From positions 1 through 64,000 of the forward strand of contig JANQLS010000161.1 in the NCBI GenBank assembly GCA_028280485.1: DNA of 64,000 bases, written 5' to 3'. The notes beneath the pieces are model-generated. The model did not search any database and was not told the origin of the DNA. It saw nothing but the letters and a program-made list of their open reading frames with translations. This document shows, piece after piece, positions 35,601 through 44,163 of the stretch. The stretch comes from Planctomycetota bacterium (lineage in GTDB: Bacteria > Planctomycetota > UBA8108 > JACQVS01). Made by a program: the position numbers and the translations under genes. Position 1 is the first letter of the stretch; every line of letters starts with the position of its first letter.

Positions 35601-36647
35601 GGGATTCAACCTCGAGCCTTTAAGTTTTCTTCGGATGGGATTTACTTTGCCACTGGTGGATTGAATTCTCCCATTCAAGTCTTTGAAACTCGAACCGGAA
35701 AGGCTATCGGGCCTAAAATTAGTGCAGAAGCCGCTAACTTTGATTTAGCATTGAGTCGTAATGCCGATGTACTCGTGCTCTTAAATGCAAAATCAGCGAG
35801 AGTCATCAATCCTCGAACGGGAAAAGAGAATTACACGTTAAATTCCCGTAAAAGCGAATGTCGGATCATTCAATTTTCTCCCGATGAGAGAACTTTTTTA
35901 ACCGCGGATCAAGCTGGATTTGCTCGTCTGTGGGATACTCAAACTGGGCAGGCAGTCACCCAACCCATGGTGACGCATGGAGCCTATTTCTCTGCGGCGT
36001 TCTCCGTGGATGGAACACAGTTAGCTTTAGGATCTTCTGATGGGACGGCAAAAATCTACAGCACGCAATCGGGAGAACTTATTTTTCCCTCCTTCAGGCA
36101 TTCAGAACGAGTTTCAGCGCTTCAATTTATTCATAATGATTCTAAGTTAGTGAGCTCGAGTCACGATGGTTATATTTCGATTTGGGATTTAGAAAGCATC
36201 CAAGGGGCGACGGAAGAATTAATTTGGTACTCAAAAGCGCTTACGGGTCGTCATGTGCATCCGATACGGGGGGCGATTGAACAGTTAAGTCGAGAAAAAA
36301 TATTAGAGGCTTGGGAAGAATCGAGGAGACGCACTCCTCATTTTTTTAAACTCAATAAAAAAGATGTCATCGCGTGGCATAAAAGCGAGCTCTTCGATGC
36401 GTACTATGAACGAAATATTGGAGCGAGGGTTTATCACCTCGATCGCTTGATTCAATATGAGCCGTTCCACTGGCGGCATTACGACATGCGGGGAAATGCT
36501 CATCTTAAAGCTAATAACATTTTGACCTCGATCCCCGACGGGGTCCGTTCCGTTTCACTAAAAGTTTTCGACTTACTGACACGGGCTACGGTGGGATTGA
36601 GATTTCCGGAAGCTTATTTCAATGAGTTTTTTGGGAAGGAGCTTTAA
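32697..36647 (+). CDS. Membrane Ser/Thr protein kinase with WD40-type beta-propeller tail
   Basis: A 1,316-residue protein. Residues about 78-104 form a zinc-ribbon-like motif (C78, C81, C97, C100). The Hanks-type kinase domain spans about 125-390: glycine loop LGQGSFGTVY, K154 in VTLKV, catalytic H245-R-D247 (HRDIKPANIL), D265-FG, and GTPAYMSPEQA. All key residues are present. One membrane helix follows (about 412-434). The outer part has many WD40-like blades (repeated patterns such as FSPNGKYVAI, FHPNSRWILTSSDDRKVRVFDW, FHPNGHLLLTVSTDGLLSLWDL) up to about residue 1190. A cytosolic kinase coupled to an external sensor propeller is the usual reading. Its stop interlocks with the convergent DUF1501 stop in four bases (36644-36647). 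Confidence 0.9.
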   Translation: MNPGAENITPDIEARLEAIADRYLDLLNSGEVIDLKEFARQQDEDYELVKTRLVMVEQLFNAAHSSATGDVDELTIHCPNCDTALEIQPGAANTIQCSGCGGEFLLKSDPYQEGVEMIGTSLGRFEIIDILGQGSFGTVYLALDSELRREVTLKVPRSSAYLSPADEERFFREARSAAELKHPAIVRILEVTDVEGLPVIVREYIDGVPLSDYIKPKKLSYNEITDLVITVGEALDHAHQRGVIHRDIKPANILVDRQGQPHVTDFGLAKLVDEREVTMTIEGQVLGTPAYMSPEQAQGHRQLIGPKSDQFSLGVVLFELLAGERPFNGERTVVLQKVVQEEPRTPRSFNPKIPKDLETICLRSMSKTQAKRYESLAEFSEDLRRYREGRPIVARPITRIERGLMWVRRKPMVASLISLVAILLVTVAVGALLNAKKERELRQETVLQISRLHTQAAVEHLLTKDFFNALPHLVESLSIDPSEDSQSEKIKRLQIGLTLLHSPRLLHIWDFDNPLVDVEFSPNGKYVAILESGKQVVIFQVPTGEKVAELPPHSNLIRNFHFHPNSRWILTSSDDRKVRVFDWKKNALVSPAQSFPEPIRFSEFSPDGTLIMSVGSRGTVFITRASRNSKPTILGHRSLIRKAKFFPDSRRVLTLANDGIARIWWAQKAQVLVELPRNSRFQTLDIHPDGSAVLLVARHSFAQAYDSHTGKEIGPKMNCGYGVTRALFSPNGDQVALSGWGVKGGLFNYPDGQLLVELEQGFDHKDTAYSPDGQRLAYVGADRRVRVWNSKTGERIAPLLSHGPYVSNVRFHPNGHLLLTVSTDGLLSLWDLSRQQPRLPRGRQGTWINAMAVHEKENKVVVGTRNGRVRIWDMDSMIKPDGRTFHRGLVFLDVHHGRQLAVSLGNDHWAKIWRLKNLWVEHNIKMNSISYTVRFSPDGKYLAIGEEIGNLRILNVSTGKDIYPPLKVGIQPRAFKFSSDGIYFATGGLNSPIQVFETRTGKAIGPKISAEAANFDLALSRNADVLVLLNAKSARVINPRTGKENYTLNSRKSECRIIQFSPDERTFLTADQAGFARLWDTQTGQAVTQPMVTHGAYFSAAFSVDGTQLALGSSDGTAKIYSTQSGELIFPSFRHSERVSALQFIHNDSKLVSSSHDGYISIWDLESIQGATEELIWYSKALTGRHVHPIRGAIEQLSREKILEAWEESRRRTPHFFKLNKKDVIAWHKSELFDAYYERNIGARVYHLDRLIQYEPFHWRHYDMRGNAHLKANNILTSIPDGVRSVSLKVFDLLTRATVGLRFPEAYFNEFFGKEL

Positions 36648-38083
36648 GCGAAAAGAGGCAGGAACGGCTCTCCAGTATTGATGGTGGGACGTTCGGGGCG
36701 CCCCTTGTGAAGGAAGGTGAGAGCTTGAGGGTCGAGTCCTAAGGCATAAAGAATCGTCGCGTGGAGATCGAGCACGTGGAGAGGATCTTCGATCGCTCTC
36801 AAGCCTAAGTCATCCGTTTTTCCGATGACTTGACCAGGCCGTACTCCTCCTCCGGCCATCCACATGGTGAAGCCCGTGGGATTGTGATCTCGACCATTTC
36901 CCTTTTCGCTCATTGGAGTTCGACCGAATTCTCCGCCCCAGATCACGAGAGTCTCATCTAATAATCCACGCCTCTTTAGATCTTTAAGCAATCCCGCAAC
37001 CGGTAGATCAGAAGACTTACACATAGAGGTGTGATTGTTTTCGATCCCGCTGTGAGCATCCCACTTACTTCCCGCTCCGTGATAAAGCTGTACGAAACGT
37101 ACACCTCGTTCGACGAGTCGGCGGGCGAGGAGACAATTTCTCCCGAAGGTGGCGGTTTCCTTTTTATGCATCCCGTAAAGTTCACGAGTGTCTTCTGATT
37201 CAGAGCTCAAGTCCATGGCTTCAGGCGCTTGGGCTTGCATGTTGAAAGCTAATTCGTAACTTTGAATGCGGGCTTCAAGCTCCGTTTGGATTTCCCGTTT
37301 TTTGGCGTGCTGACGATTGAGTTCTAAGAGCAAGTCTCGTTTTTCGAGTTGTCGCTTCTTATTGACCCCCTTCGGATTATTCAAATGAGCGATCGGCGCG
37401 TTGCCTCCTTTAAAGGCTGTTCCTTGATAAACAGCCGGCAAGAATCCCGAACTCCAATTGCGGGGACCGTTATTCACTCGACCGGGGTTGTCTTCCATGA
37501 TGACGAACGAAGGAAGATTTTGATTTTCAGATCCTAAGCCGTAGATCGCCCAACTTCCCAAAGAGGGGCGCCCACCGATCACTGATCCTGTATTCATTTG
37601 GCAGACGCTGCCAGAATGGTTGATTCCATCTTGCCAGCACGATCGAATGACGGTGATATCATCGGCACAGGTTGCGGTGTGAGGTAACCAATCAGAAATC
37701 CAATGTCCGCATTGCCCGTGTTGTTTCCACTTCCGCTTACTGCCGAGTAGGGGAGAACGGCCTTCACCCATCGGAGTGATCACTGTGCCGAAACTTTCGG
37801 GGAGTTGTTTACCGGCAAGCTGATTGAGGAGAGGCTTCGGGTCGAAGAGGTCGATGTGACTGGGACCTCCTTCCATGAAGAGGAAGATGACGCTTTTGGC
37901 TCTCGCCTTTAGAGGAGAGGGTTTAGGGGCAAGGGGATTTTTAGTTTTGAATTTAGACTTTTCAGCATTCAACAGGCTGGCCAGGGCTAAGGCTCCAAAG
38001 CCAGTTCCCGACTTCAAGAGCATGTCTCGACGAGAATATGCTGATGAGTTGTAAGGAGTGTCGGTTGAATGCTTGGTGTTCAT
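36644..38083 (-). CDS. DUF1501 (sulfatase-like) protein with Tat signal
   Basis: A 479-residue exported protein. The N-terminus carries SRRDMLLKSG followed by a hydrophobic stretch, a twin-arginine signal. The mature part has the DUF1501 hallmarks KSVIFLFMEGGPSHIDLFDPKP near residue 63, a central MNTGSVIGGRPSLGSW, and the C-terminal WGGEFGRTPMSEKGNGRDHNP. DUF1501 proteins are alkaline-phosphatase-superfamily relatives of unknown activity, very abundant in planctomycetes. It follows the DUF1549/DUF1553 gene on the same strand after 17 bp, the standard pair order. Function of the pair is not established. Confidence 0.88.
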   Translation of the reverse strand: MNTKHSTDTPYNSSAYSRRDMLLKSGTGFGALALASLLNAEKSKFKTKNPLAPKPSPLKARAKSVIFLFMEGGPSHIDLFDPKPLLNQLAGKQLPESFGTVITPMGEGRSPLLGSKRKWKQHGQCGHWISDWLPHTATCADDITVIRSCWQDGINHSGSVCQMNTGSVIGGRPSLGSWAIYGLGSENQNLPSFVIMEDNPGRVNNGPRNWSSGFLPAVYQGTAFKGGNAPIAHLNNPKGVNKKRQLEKRDLLLELNRQHAKKREIQTELEARIQSYELAFNMQAQAPEAMDLSSESEDTRELYGMHKKETATFGRNCLLARRLVERGVRFVQLYHGAGSKWDAHSGIENNHTSMCKSSDLPVAGLLKDLKRRGLLDETLVIWGGEFGRTPMSEKGNGRDHNPTGFTMWMAGGGVRPGQVIGKTDDLGLRAIEDPLHVLDLHATILYALGLDPQALTFLHKGRPERPTINTGEPFLPLFA

Positions 38084-38100
38084 AAAGCTCTTTAAAGGAT

Positions 38101-40278
38101 TTAGTCGATGTAAAGGAACTCGTTAGTATTTAACAAGACGTGACAAAAATCGATTCGATTCTCGTGTTCTTTTGAACTGATGGTCGATGGCTTTTTATCT
38201 TTTTGAGTAGAGATTAGCTCACCTTCAGTAGGTTTGATAAAAGTGATCGCTCGTTGGATCTCTTTCACAGTAGGTTTTCGATTGAAGGCCAATCGGTAGG
38301 CTTGTTCGATCCATAGATTCCTAACCGAAGATTGTGGGTCTTTTTCGATTTGTTTTTGAGTGAGTGTATCCACTCGCTTTTTAAACGCCTTCGCTCTTTG
38401 AAACGGCCAGTCTCCGTTGAGTAAATAGAGGGCTTGCGGAGCTGTCGTCGTTACGTTTCTCTTGGCGATACTATCAAATCCGTCGGGACAATCGAAAGAT
38501 CCCAGGATGGCAGGTTGGCTGTTTCTTTTGACTTTCACGTAGATCGATCGCCGGGATGTCGAGGCTTCAACGGAAGGTCCTAAGACTTTCAATTGAAGTT
38601 CTCCACTGGTGGCGAGCATCGCATCGCGAATTTGTTCGGACTCTAGTCGGGTGATCCGTCGACGGGATAACCATTTTCCCTGAGGATCTTGAAGTGCCGA
38701 TTTCGATTGGGGTTCAACCAGAGAGGATTGTTTGTAGGCCTTTGAGGTGACCATCAATTTATGGAGAGGCTTCATTCGCATCCCACCTTCGATGAATTTA
38801 AAGGTTAACCAATCCAAGAGCTCAGGGTGACTGGGAGGAGTTCCTAATTTCCCAAAATCACTCGAGGTGGCGACGATGCCTTGCCCGAAGTGATACTGCC
38901 ACAGTCGATTGACCCATACTCTGAAAACTAAAGAGTTTTCTGATGAGGTGAGCCACTTCGCTAAAGCAGTGCGCCTTCCGGTTGATCGGGGAGTCTTCCT
39001 CGGAGAGAGGATCTTGGGTGAAGCGCCGGTCAGGGCGGAGGGAAATGCAGGACTCAGATCGAGATCGGGATCCGATTTTCCTGGAATGTGAACTTCAGGA
39101 GCTTGGGGGCCGACATCGGTGATCGTCAGCGCCCATTTCGGCTGGGGTTTATCCTTTGCAAACTTTTTTAGTTCGGTGAGGAGGCGAGCCCACTCGTCTT
39201 TATTCGGTCCCTTAGGTTTGTTGTATTGCTCCTCCAAGCCTCGGGTTACTTGACGGTAGGCGAGTTCGGCCAACTGATGCTCGTAAGGGCTACGCTCTTT
39301 GACGGGCTTGTGAATCATAGCTTGGATATCTTCAGGAAACCGCGCGATCTTTCGATGCTTTTCATTCCTCACCGCTGCCTTGCGGGCGATCTCGATTTTT
39401 TCGCGGATGGCTTTCGTTTTATTCTCCCATGCGATTTGGCGTTGTTTTTCAGCTTTTGACCAAAACGACCGATCTTCACGGGGAATAATTGCAGAGTAAA
39501 AAGCTTTGAGGCGATAGTAGTCTTTTTGTGATAGGGGATCGAATTTATGATCGTGGCAACGGGCACAACCAGTAGCTAAGCCTAAAAAGACATCTCCGGT
39601 TAAGTCCGTTAGGTCATCCAAAATAAATTCCCACTGGCCTCGCACATCACTTTGATTGAACTCGTATACCCCTAAGCGATAAAAACCTGTCGCGGCTAAT
39701 GCTTCTAAGCTTTCAGGCCAAAGTTCATCGCCCGCTAATTGTTCCTGAACGAATTGATCGAAGGGTTTATCTCGGTTGAAAGCTTGGATGACATAATCTC
39801 GATAGCGATAAGCCTGGGGGCGAAATTTATCTTCGCGATAACCATCGGTTTCAGCGTAACGAACTAAATCTAGCCAATGACGGGCCCAGCGTTCACCGTA
39901 CTGAGGACTGTTTAGGTATTTATCGACGAGAGCTTCGTAGGCTTGAGGGGAGGGATCTTTGAGAAACGACTCGACGTCCGAAGGCTCCGGTGGAAGACCT
40001 CGTAAATCAAAGGAAAGCCTTCGGATTAAAGTTCGTGCTTCGGCCTGAGGAGAAGGAGCGAGATTTTTATCTTCGAGAGTTTTTTTTATGAAGGCATCTA
40101 CAGGGTGCGTTTTATTTTCACCCTTAACCCATTTGACGGGAGGAACGGAAGGAAGTTTGAGAGGAGATTTTGCCCACGATAAGACATCGAACTCTTCGGC
40201 ATGGAGGGAGGCCGTCAGCAATCCCCACGCGAAAAGCGGGATGAAAGTACAGGATCTAGTCCTCTTGGATTGAAGCAT
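38101..40278 (-). CDS. DUF1549/DUF1553 (PSD1-type) secreted protein without cytochrome domain
   Basis: A 725-residue protein with a Sec-type signal peptide (about 10-27, LHA-E). The DUF1549 domain (about 57-265) contains RRLSFDLRGLPP, YGERWARHWLDLVRYAETDGY and a CxxCH motif at C238-A-R-C241-H242, which could bind haem or a metal. The DUF1553 domain (about 430-690) contains RTALAKWLTSSENSLVFRVWVNRLWQYHFGQGIV and the end SRRSIYVKVKRNSQPAILGSFDCPD. Many relatives have an N-terminal planctomycete cytochrome c domain; this one starts directly with DUF1549. It forms an operon with the DUF1501 gene downstream. Confidence 0.87.
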   Translation of the reverse strand: MLQSKRTRSCTFIPLFAWGLLTASLHAEEFDVLSWAKSPLKLPSVPPVKWVKGENKTHPVDAFIKKTLEDKNLAPSPQAEARTLIRRLSFDLRGLPPEPSDVESFLKDPSPQAYEALVDKYLNSPQYGERWARHWLDLVRYAETDGYREDKFRPQAYRYRDYVIQAFNRDKPFDQFVQEQLAGDELWPESLEALAATGFYRLGVYEFNQSDVRGQWEFILDDLTDLTGDVFLGLATGCARCHDHKFDPLSQKDYYRLKAFYSAIIPREDRSFWSKAEKQRQIAWENKTKAIREKIEIARKAAVRNEKHRKIARFPEDIQAMIHKPVKERSPYEHQLAELAYRQVTRGLEEQYNKPKGPNKDEWARLLTELKKFAKDKPQPKWALTITDVGPQAPEVHIPGKSDPDLDLSPAFPSALTGASPKILSPRKTPRSTGRRTALAKWLTSSENSLVFRVWVNRLWQYHFGQGIVATSSDFGKLGTPPSHPELLDWLTFKFIEGGMRMKPLHKLMVTSKAYKQSSLVEPQSKSALQDPQGKWLSRRRITRLESEQIRDAMLATSGELQLKVLGPSVEASTSRRSIYVKVKRNSQPAILGSFDCPDGFDSIAKRNVTTTAPQALYLLNGDWPFQRAKAFKKRVDTLTQKQIEKDPQSSVRNLWIEQAYRLAFNRKPTVKEIQRAITFIKPTEGELISTQKDKKPSTISSKEHENRIDFCHVLLNTNEFLYID

Positions 40279-40412
40279 GGTCTTCCTTCTCTATGGAGTT
40301 CCGGGATGAGATTCAGGTCTCACCAGGGTCTTCATCTTTTAACTTGGAGCCAAGCGTTATTTTATATTCTGCAACTAGAAATATTAAGCCAGTTTATGAG
40401 CATTTTCAGTTA

Positions 40413-40545
40413 ACTAGCCCGAAGCGCTAGCGAGGGGTTTGTCCCTTCGCTAGCGCTTCGGACTAGTTAATGGTTATTTGCTGATCTTTAGGCATCTCGC
40501 TAGAGCTTTGGGCTAGTTAATGGTTGTTTGCTAATCTTTTGGCAC
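40413..40545. repeat. CTAGCCCG hairpin repeat plus tandem duplication
   Basis: AACTAGCCCGAAGCGCTAGCGAGGG (from 40413; first 20 bases given by its core CCCGAAGCGCTAGC) pairs with the arm ending near 40468. A roughly 50-bp segment then repeats: 40448-40495 and 40498-40545 share CTAGTTAATGGTT.TTTGCT.ATCTTT.GGCA. The family is the same as at 1918-2010. The 40279-40763 gap shows no gene. Confidence 0.7.
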
Positions 40546-40763
40546 CTACCGAATCACCCTTGACAGAACTAAGGGAATCTCCCAGACTAAAGATGCCCAC
40601 TTGAATCCCATCCTCTCGATAACTCATATCCTCTATTTTACTTCTACTCCCTCCATTCCTTAGATCCATCCTGGGTTGATCCTAGTGGCTGGGGAATACC
40701 AGCTTTACTTGTCTTGGGATATCAGAAGTGATTTAGGGATTTAGATTATGGATTGGAGTCCCC

Positions 40764-41879
40764 ATGCTGAAGATTTTTCAAAGCCCAATGAAAGTTCGAC
40801 GAACTCACTTCATTAGCTCGGTTTTAAGTACAAGCGTTATTTTGGTAGCGCTATCCATTCCCATTTCTGGTTTAAACTCCGAGGAAGAGAAACCAGGTCC
40901 CATCTTTTTAGCCTTCGATGTCGAAGATTTGTTAGCTCAGGAGTCGCTTTGCGATATTCCTAAAATGGGATTAGAAGTTCCTGCGACGGAGGAAGATAAG
41001 AAAAGGAAGAAAGAAGAGAAGCTTAAAAAAAAGAATGAGGTTCGTCACTCTGACCTCTTAGATCTGGTGGAAGAGATCGGTTTGTTGGGGATTCAATCTA
41101 AAACCCAAGTCCGAGTCAAGAGTAAGCTGGGATTGAACAACGCTCAAATTTACGTGACGGCCCAGCCCGATTTTATCGAAAAAGTCAGTCAGCTATTAAA
41201 GCAAAAGAGAAAGAGTCCCACTCAGTATTCTGTTCGCTTGATCAAGTTAGAAGTGACACCCAAGGATCTTTATTCCGTTTGGGAAGGATTCCGGAAACTC
41301 GAGGACAGTTCTCTTCCTTCCGAACTCTCCGCGATTCCAGCTCACGCTGCGGCGACATTGGCAAAAGTTAAAAGTGGGATGAAGGATGAGTTTCGAGTCG
41401 CTTGTCCTCTCGGATCTTCGGCCTACACCCTCGTTGCGACTCAAAGTGCGATGCTCGCCGATGCCAAGGTCGTGGAAAAGAACGGAAAGAAAGAAATTGA
41501 GCCCATCGTGGGAGTCTTGACTACTGGAAGAGTCGCTGAGCTTGAAGCTCCAGAACCTGCTGCAAATGAAGCTCCGAGCCTCAAGTTAAAAATCACGCTG
41601 ACCGAAGCAAAACACCCTATCGCTACGGTGAAACTTAGTAATCGAGATGAGTTTAAAGAATTTAAGTTAGCTGAAAAAATTGAGCTGGCCGTTCCTGAAC
41701 TTTATCGAGCGAGTCAGTCTTTTAGTTGGAAGCCGCGATTGAAAGAATGGCAAATTCTTGAAGTTAAGAAAGGTCCGGCTTCCATCATCAAAAAATCGAA
41801 GAATGAGGATGAGGCAGCCGTAAAAACCCTTATCCTAGCTTATACCCAAAAGTTCGAAAGCGGCTCTAAGAGTCGTTAA
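40764..41879 (+). CDS. Unknown exported protein with secretin-N-like segment
   Basis: A 371-residue protein with an N-terminal hydrophobic signal or anchor (about 17-36). After a Lys/Glu-rich stretch (about 73-90) comes a segment HSDLLDLVEEIG...AQIYVTAQPDFIEKVSQLLKQKRKSPTQYSVRLIKLEV (about 95-155, quoted in part). This resembles the short N-domains of secretins, where a terminal LIVTxxPxxIxxIxxLL pattern recurs. No secretin pore domain is present, so export-machine function is not supported. The rest is not recognised. It is followed 24 bp later by another unknown gene on the same strand. Confidence 0.6.
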   Translation: MLKIFQSPMKVRRTHFISSVLSTSVILVALSIPISGLNSEEEKPGPIFLAFDVEDLLAQESLCDIPKMGLEVPATEEDKKRKKEEKLKKKNEVRHSDLLDLVEEIGLLGIQSKTQVRVKSKLGLNNAQIYVTAQPDFIEKVSQLLKQKRKSPTQYSVRLIKLEVTPKDLYSVWEGFRKLEDSSLPSELSAIPAHAAATLAKVKSGMKDEFRVACPLGSSAYTLVATQSAMLADAKVVEKNGKKEIEPIVGVLTTGRVAELEAPEPAANEAPSLKLKITLTEAKHPIATVKLSNRDEFKEFKLAEKIELAVPELYRASQSFSWKPRLKEWQILEVKKGPASIIKKSKNEDEAAVKTLILAYTQKFESGSKSR

Positions 41880-41903
41880 CCGTATCGAAACCCCATATCC
41901 CCA

Positions 41904-42371
41904 ATGACCGAACCACCCTTTGATATTCAAAAAGCGCATCGTTGGTTTGCGATCGAGCAAAACAACCGTGCGTGGGATCTTATCGAGAAGAACGATCGAT
42001 CTGAAGCTGAGACGAAAGAAGCTCTCCAGGCAGCTCACGTCGCTTCTTACCACTGGCATCAAATAGGGGAGGCGATCCATAGAGCTCGGGCGATCACTTT
42101 AGTCGCTTGGGCTCAGGGGATAAATCTACACTGGGAGGCCGCGCGGCAATCCTGTGAAGACGCTAAGCGGTGGATTGAGGAATGCCAATCCGAAGAATTC
42201 GGTACCTTCGATCAGGCCATTTTGAGTCTCGTCTATTCGCGAGTCCTGAACGAGTTAGGGGAGTCTGATTTGGCGGAGAATTTCCGCCGGGAGGCGCAGG
42301 AAATTTCTTCCGATTTTCAAGGGGCAGAGAAAGAAGTGTTTTCTACTTTAGTAGAAACGATTGAAGCTTGA
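41904..42371 (+). CDS. Unknown small helical protein
   Basis: A 155-residue soluble protein, nearly all predicted helical, with paired-helix spacing like TPR repeats (AWDLIEKNDRSEAETKEALQ, then ALVYSRVLNELGESDLAENFRREA-like). No family recognised with certainty. It lies 24 bp after the secretin-N-like protein gene and ends 8 bp before the convergent Hpt gene. Codon use is like that of neighbours and the frame is long, so it is probably real. Confidence 0.55.
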   Translation: MTEPPFDIQKAHRWFAIEQNNRAWDLIEKNDRSEAETKEALQAAHVASYHWHQIGEAIHRARAITLVAWAQGINLHWEAARQSCEDAKRWIEECQSEEFGTFDQAILSLVYSRVLNELGESDLAENFRREAQEISSDFQGAEKEVFSTLVETIEA

Positions 42372-42379
42372 AGAGTGCG

Positions 42380-42772
42380 TTAGTCTGAAAATTTCATAAA
42401 GACTTCAGCGATCGATTCGCACTCACTGGTGATCTCATTGATCTTTTCACCCGCTTGAGCAGGATTGAAATCGTTCTTCACGATTTTTTCGAGTTCTTCA
42501 CAGAGATCGCCTAAACGCTTAGCACAGGTGTTTCTTCCACTTCCTTTAAGTGAGTGTGCTTCACGAGAAAGGGTCTCCAAGTCAGTAGAACTGAGTGCCT
42601 GTTGCATGCCTTGAGTACGTACCGGAAGATCTTCGATGAAAATCTCTAAGACTTCCTCGAACAGTTCTAAGGCTTCCTCTCCTTCGAAACCCCCAAAGTT
42701 ATGAATAGAAGCCAAGTCGAATGGGCCATCTAATACCTTGAACTTTTCAATTGAGATCGTGGGGTCACTCAT
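42380..42772 (-). CDS. Hpt (histidine phosphotransfer) domain protein
   Basis: A 130-residue stand-alone Hpt protein. The phosphorylatable histidine is H73 in EAHSLKGSGRN, inside a four-helix bundle spanning about 30-125. Such proteins shuttle phosphoryl groups between hybrid kinases and response regulators. No receiver or kinase gene is adjacent. The nearest signalling genes are the chemosensory operon starting 4.6 kb downstream in window order, so a link is possible but unproven. Confidence 0.85.
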   Translation of the reverse strand: MSDPTISIEKFKVLDGPFDLASIHNFGGFEGEEALELFEEVLEIFIEDLPVRTQGMQQALSSTDLETLSREAHSLKGSGRNTCAKRLGDLCEELEKIVKNDFNPAQAGEKINEITSECESIAEVFMKFSD

Positions 42773-42920
42773 CGCGTTGCTCTATTTCTTTGCTTTAAAA
42801 ACTCAGTTTCATTCCCACCGGAACCGTGAGATTTCTTCTCTGTACATCAATGTTCGGATGATATTAGGGATCTGGCGACCTGATGAGAGTTTTCGGAACT
42901 CACCGAGCCTGAAACTGAGA

Positions 42921-43652
42921 TCAACCCTCAGCGGTGAGTGGAGTTTCTAAATCGGCCTTTTCATCTTTATCAGAAACGATGAGGCCATCGCGAAGTCGAA
43001 TCACCCGTTTGGCGATATGAGCAATACGGTCTTCGTGGGTGACCATGACGATCGTCTTACCCTCATCGTTGAGCTTCTTCAGGATTTCTAAGATTTCATC
43101 TTCGGTCTGAGAGTCTAAGTTTCCCGTGGGTTCATCCGCTAAGATCAACAATGGATCATTGGATAGAGATCTCGCGATGGCGACTCTCTGTTGTTGCCCA
43201 CCGGATAATTGAGAGGGGCGGTGGTTCACTCGATCTTCCAGGCCGACGAGGTCGGCTAATGCCAGGGCTCTTTCGCGGCTATCTTGGGGGGGCATTCCCT
43301 GGTAAAAGAGGGGGACTTCGATGTTTTCGAGCACATTGAGCTGGGCGATAAGATTATAAGACTGGAAAACGAATCCGATACGACGGCAACGAACCTCAGA
43401 GAGTTCATCGTCGCTCATTTTAGATACATCGTCAGGGCCGAGGAAGTACTGACCACTGGAGGGGCGGTCAAGGCAGCCTAAGAGGTTGAGCAAGGTTGAC
43501 TTCCCTGAACCCGATGGTCCCATAATGGCGACAAATTCTCCGGGATCCACTCGAAAGGAGACTCCCCTCAACGCGTGGATATCTTCACCCTCGAGGTGGA
43601 ACGATTTTTTGATATCTTCTAAAAGCAGAATGGGGTCTTGGCTCGGATTCAT
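42921..43652 (-). CDS. ABC transporter ATP-binding protein, LolD/MacB type
   Basis: A 243-residue ATPase. Walker A is [19 protein letters not shown], the signature is [16 protein letters not shown], Walker B is [15 protein letters not shown], and the switch motif is VTHEDRIA. The group moves lipoproteins, peptides or macrolides by mechanotransmission with FtsX-like permeases. No permease gene is next to it, which is unusual for this class. The C-terminus adds a short acidic tail ([13 protein letters not shown]). Confidence 0.9.
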   Translation of the reverse strand: MNPSQDPILLLEDIKKSFHLEGEDIHALRGVSFRVDPGEFVAIMGPSGSGKSTLLNLLGCLDRPSSGQYFLGPDDVSKMSDDELSEVRCRRIGFVFQSYNLIAQLNVLENIEVPLFYQGMPPQDSRERALALADLVGLEDRVNHRPSQLSGGQQQRVAIARSLSNDPLLILADEPTGNLDSQTEDEILEILKKLNDEGKTIVMVTHEDRIAHIAKRVIRLRDGLIVSDKDEKADLETPLTAEG

Positions 43653-44163
43653 CTAAATTTATAGTCTCGGGCAAAGAGGGTTTGTTGAAAGCTGAATTCA
43701 AATACCAGTTATTCTAGTGATCGAATCCAGGGTGTGATTCCAGGGATGGAATGGAGCGTTTTAAAGAGGCCAAATGCTTGCCTCAGTATCCCATATTCAT
43801 GTTCGGGAAGGAAGAGACTCCCTTCGAGCCTTAAGTGTTTCTAAAGATCTGTAGGTCTGAAAGTCCCGGTAATCTTTCTTCAAGGGTTTGAGTCGATTAT
43901 TGTTCGACTTTCGTGCTCAGGACGACGATATTTATGTAACATACCCCGAAGCTTAAAGTTCTGCTCATTTGTGTATTCTTTTAAGCAACGTTACGCTCTC
44001 TGGCCAGCCGTAGGCGTTTTGTTCATTTGGGGGAATACTAACGGCTCGGGTTTAAAGAAATTCAATTGAGCCTTTGGGGCTTGAATCATTCTTTGCTATA
44101 TTCCCCAAATCCGTCGACACTTCATTAGATTTCTCTTCTACCTCCTATCGAGATTAGCTGACC
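43653..44163. other. Divergent leader of mgtE, no gene seen
   Basis: This 511-base gap separates the ATPase gene (minus) from mgtE (plus). A magnesium riboswitch (M-box) is a reasonable expectation upstream of mgtE, but I could not match its conserved core by eye. GGGGGAATAC (44030-44039) and TATATTCCCC (44096-44105) are inverted and could close a long stem of about 75 nt before the gene. This is weak evidence. Confidence 0.35.

Noticed and set aside
43653-44163. M-box magnesium riboswitch before mgtE
   Set aside because: Position is right but the conserved core could not be identified by eye; a covariance search would be needed.
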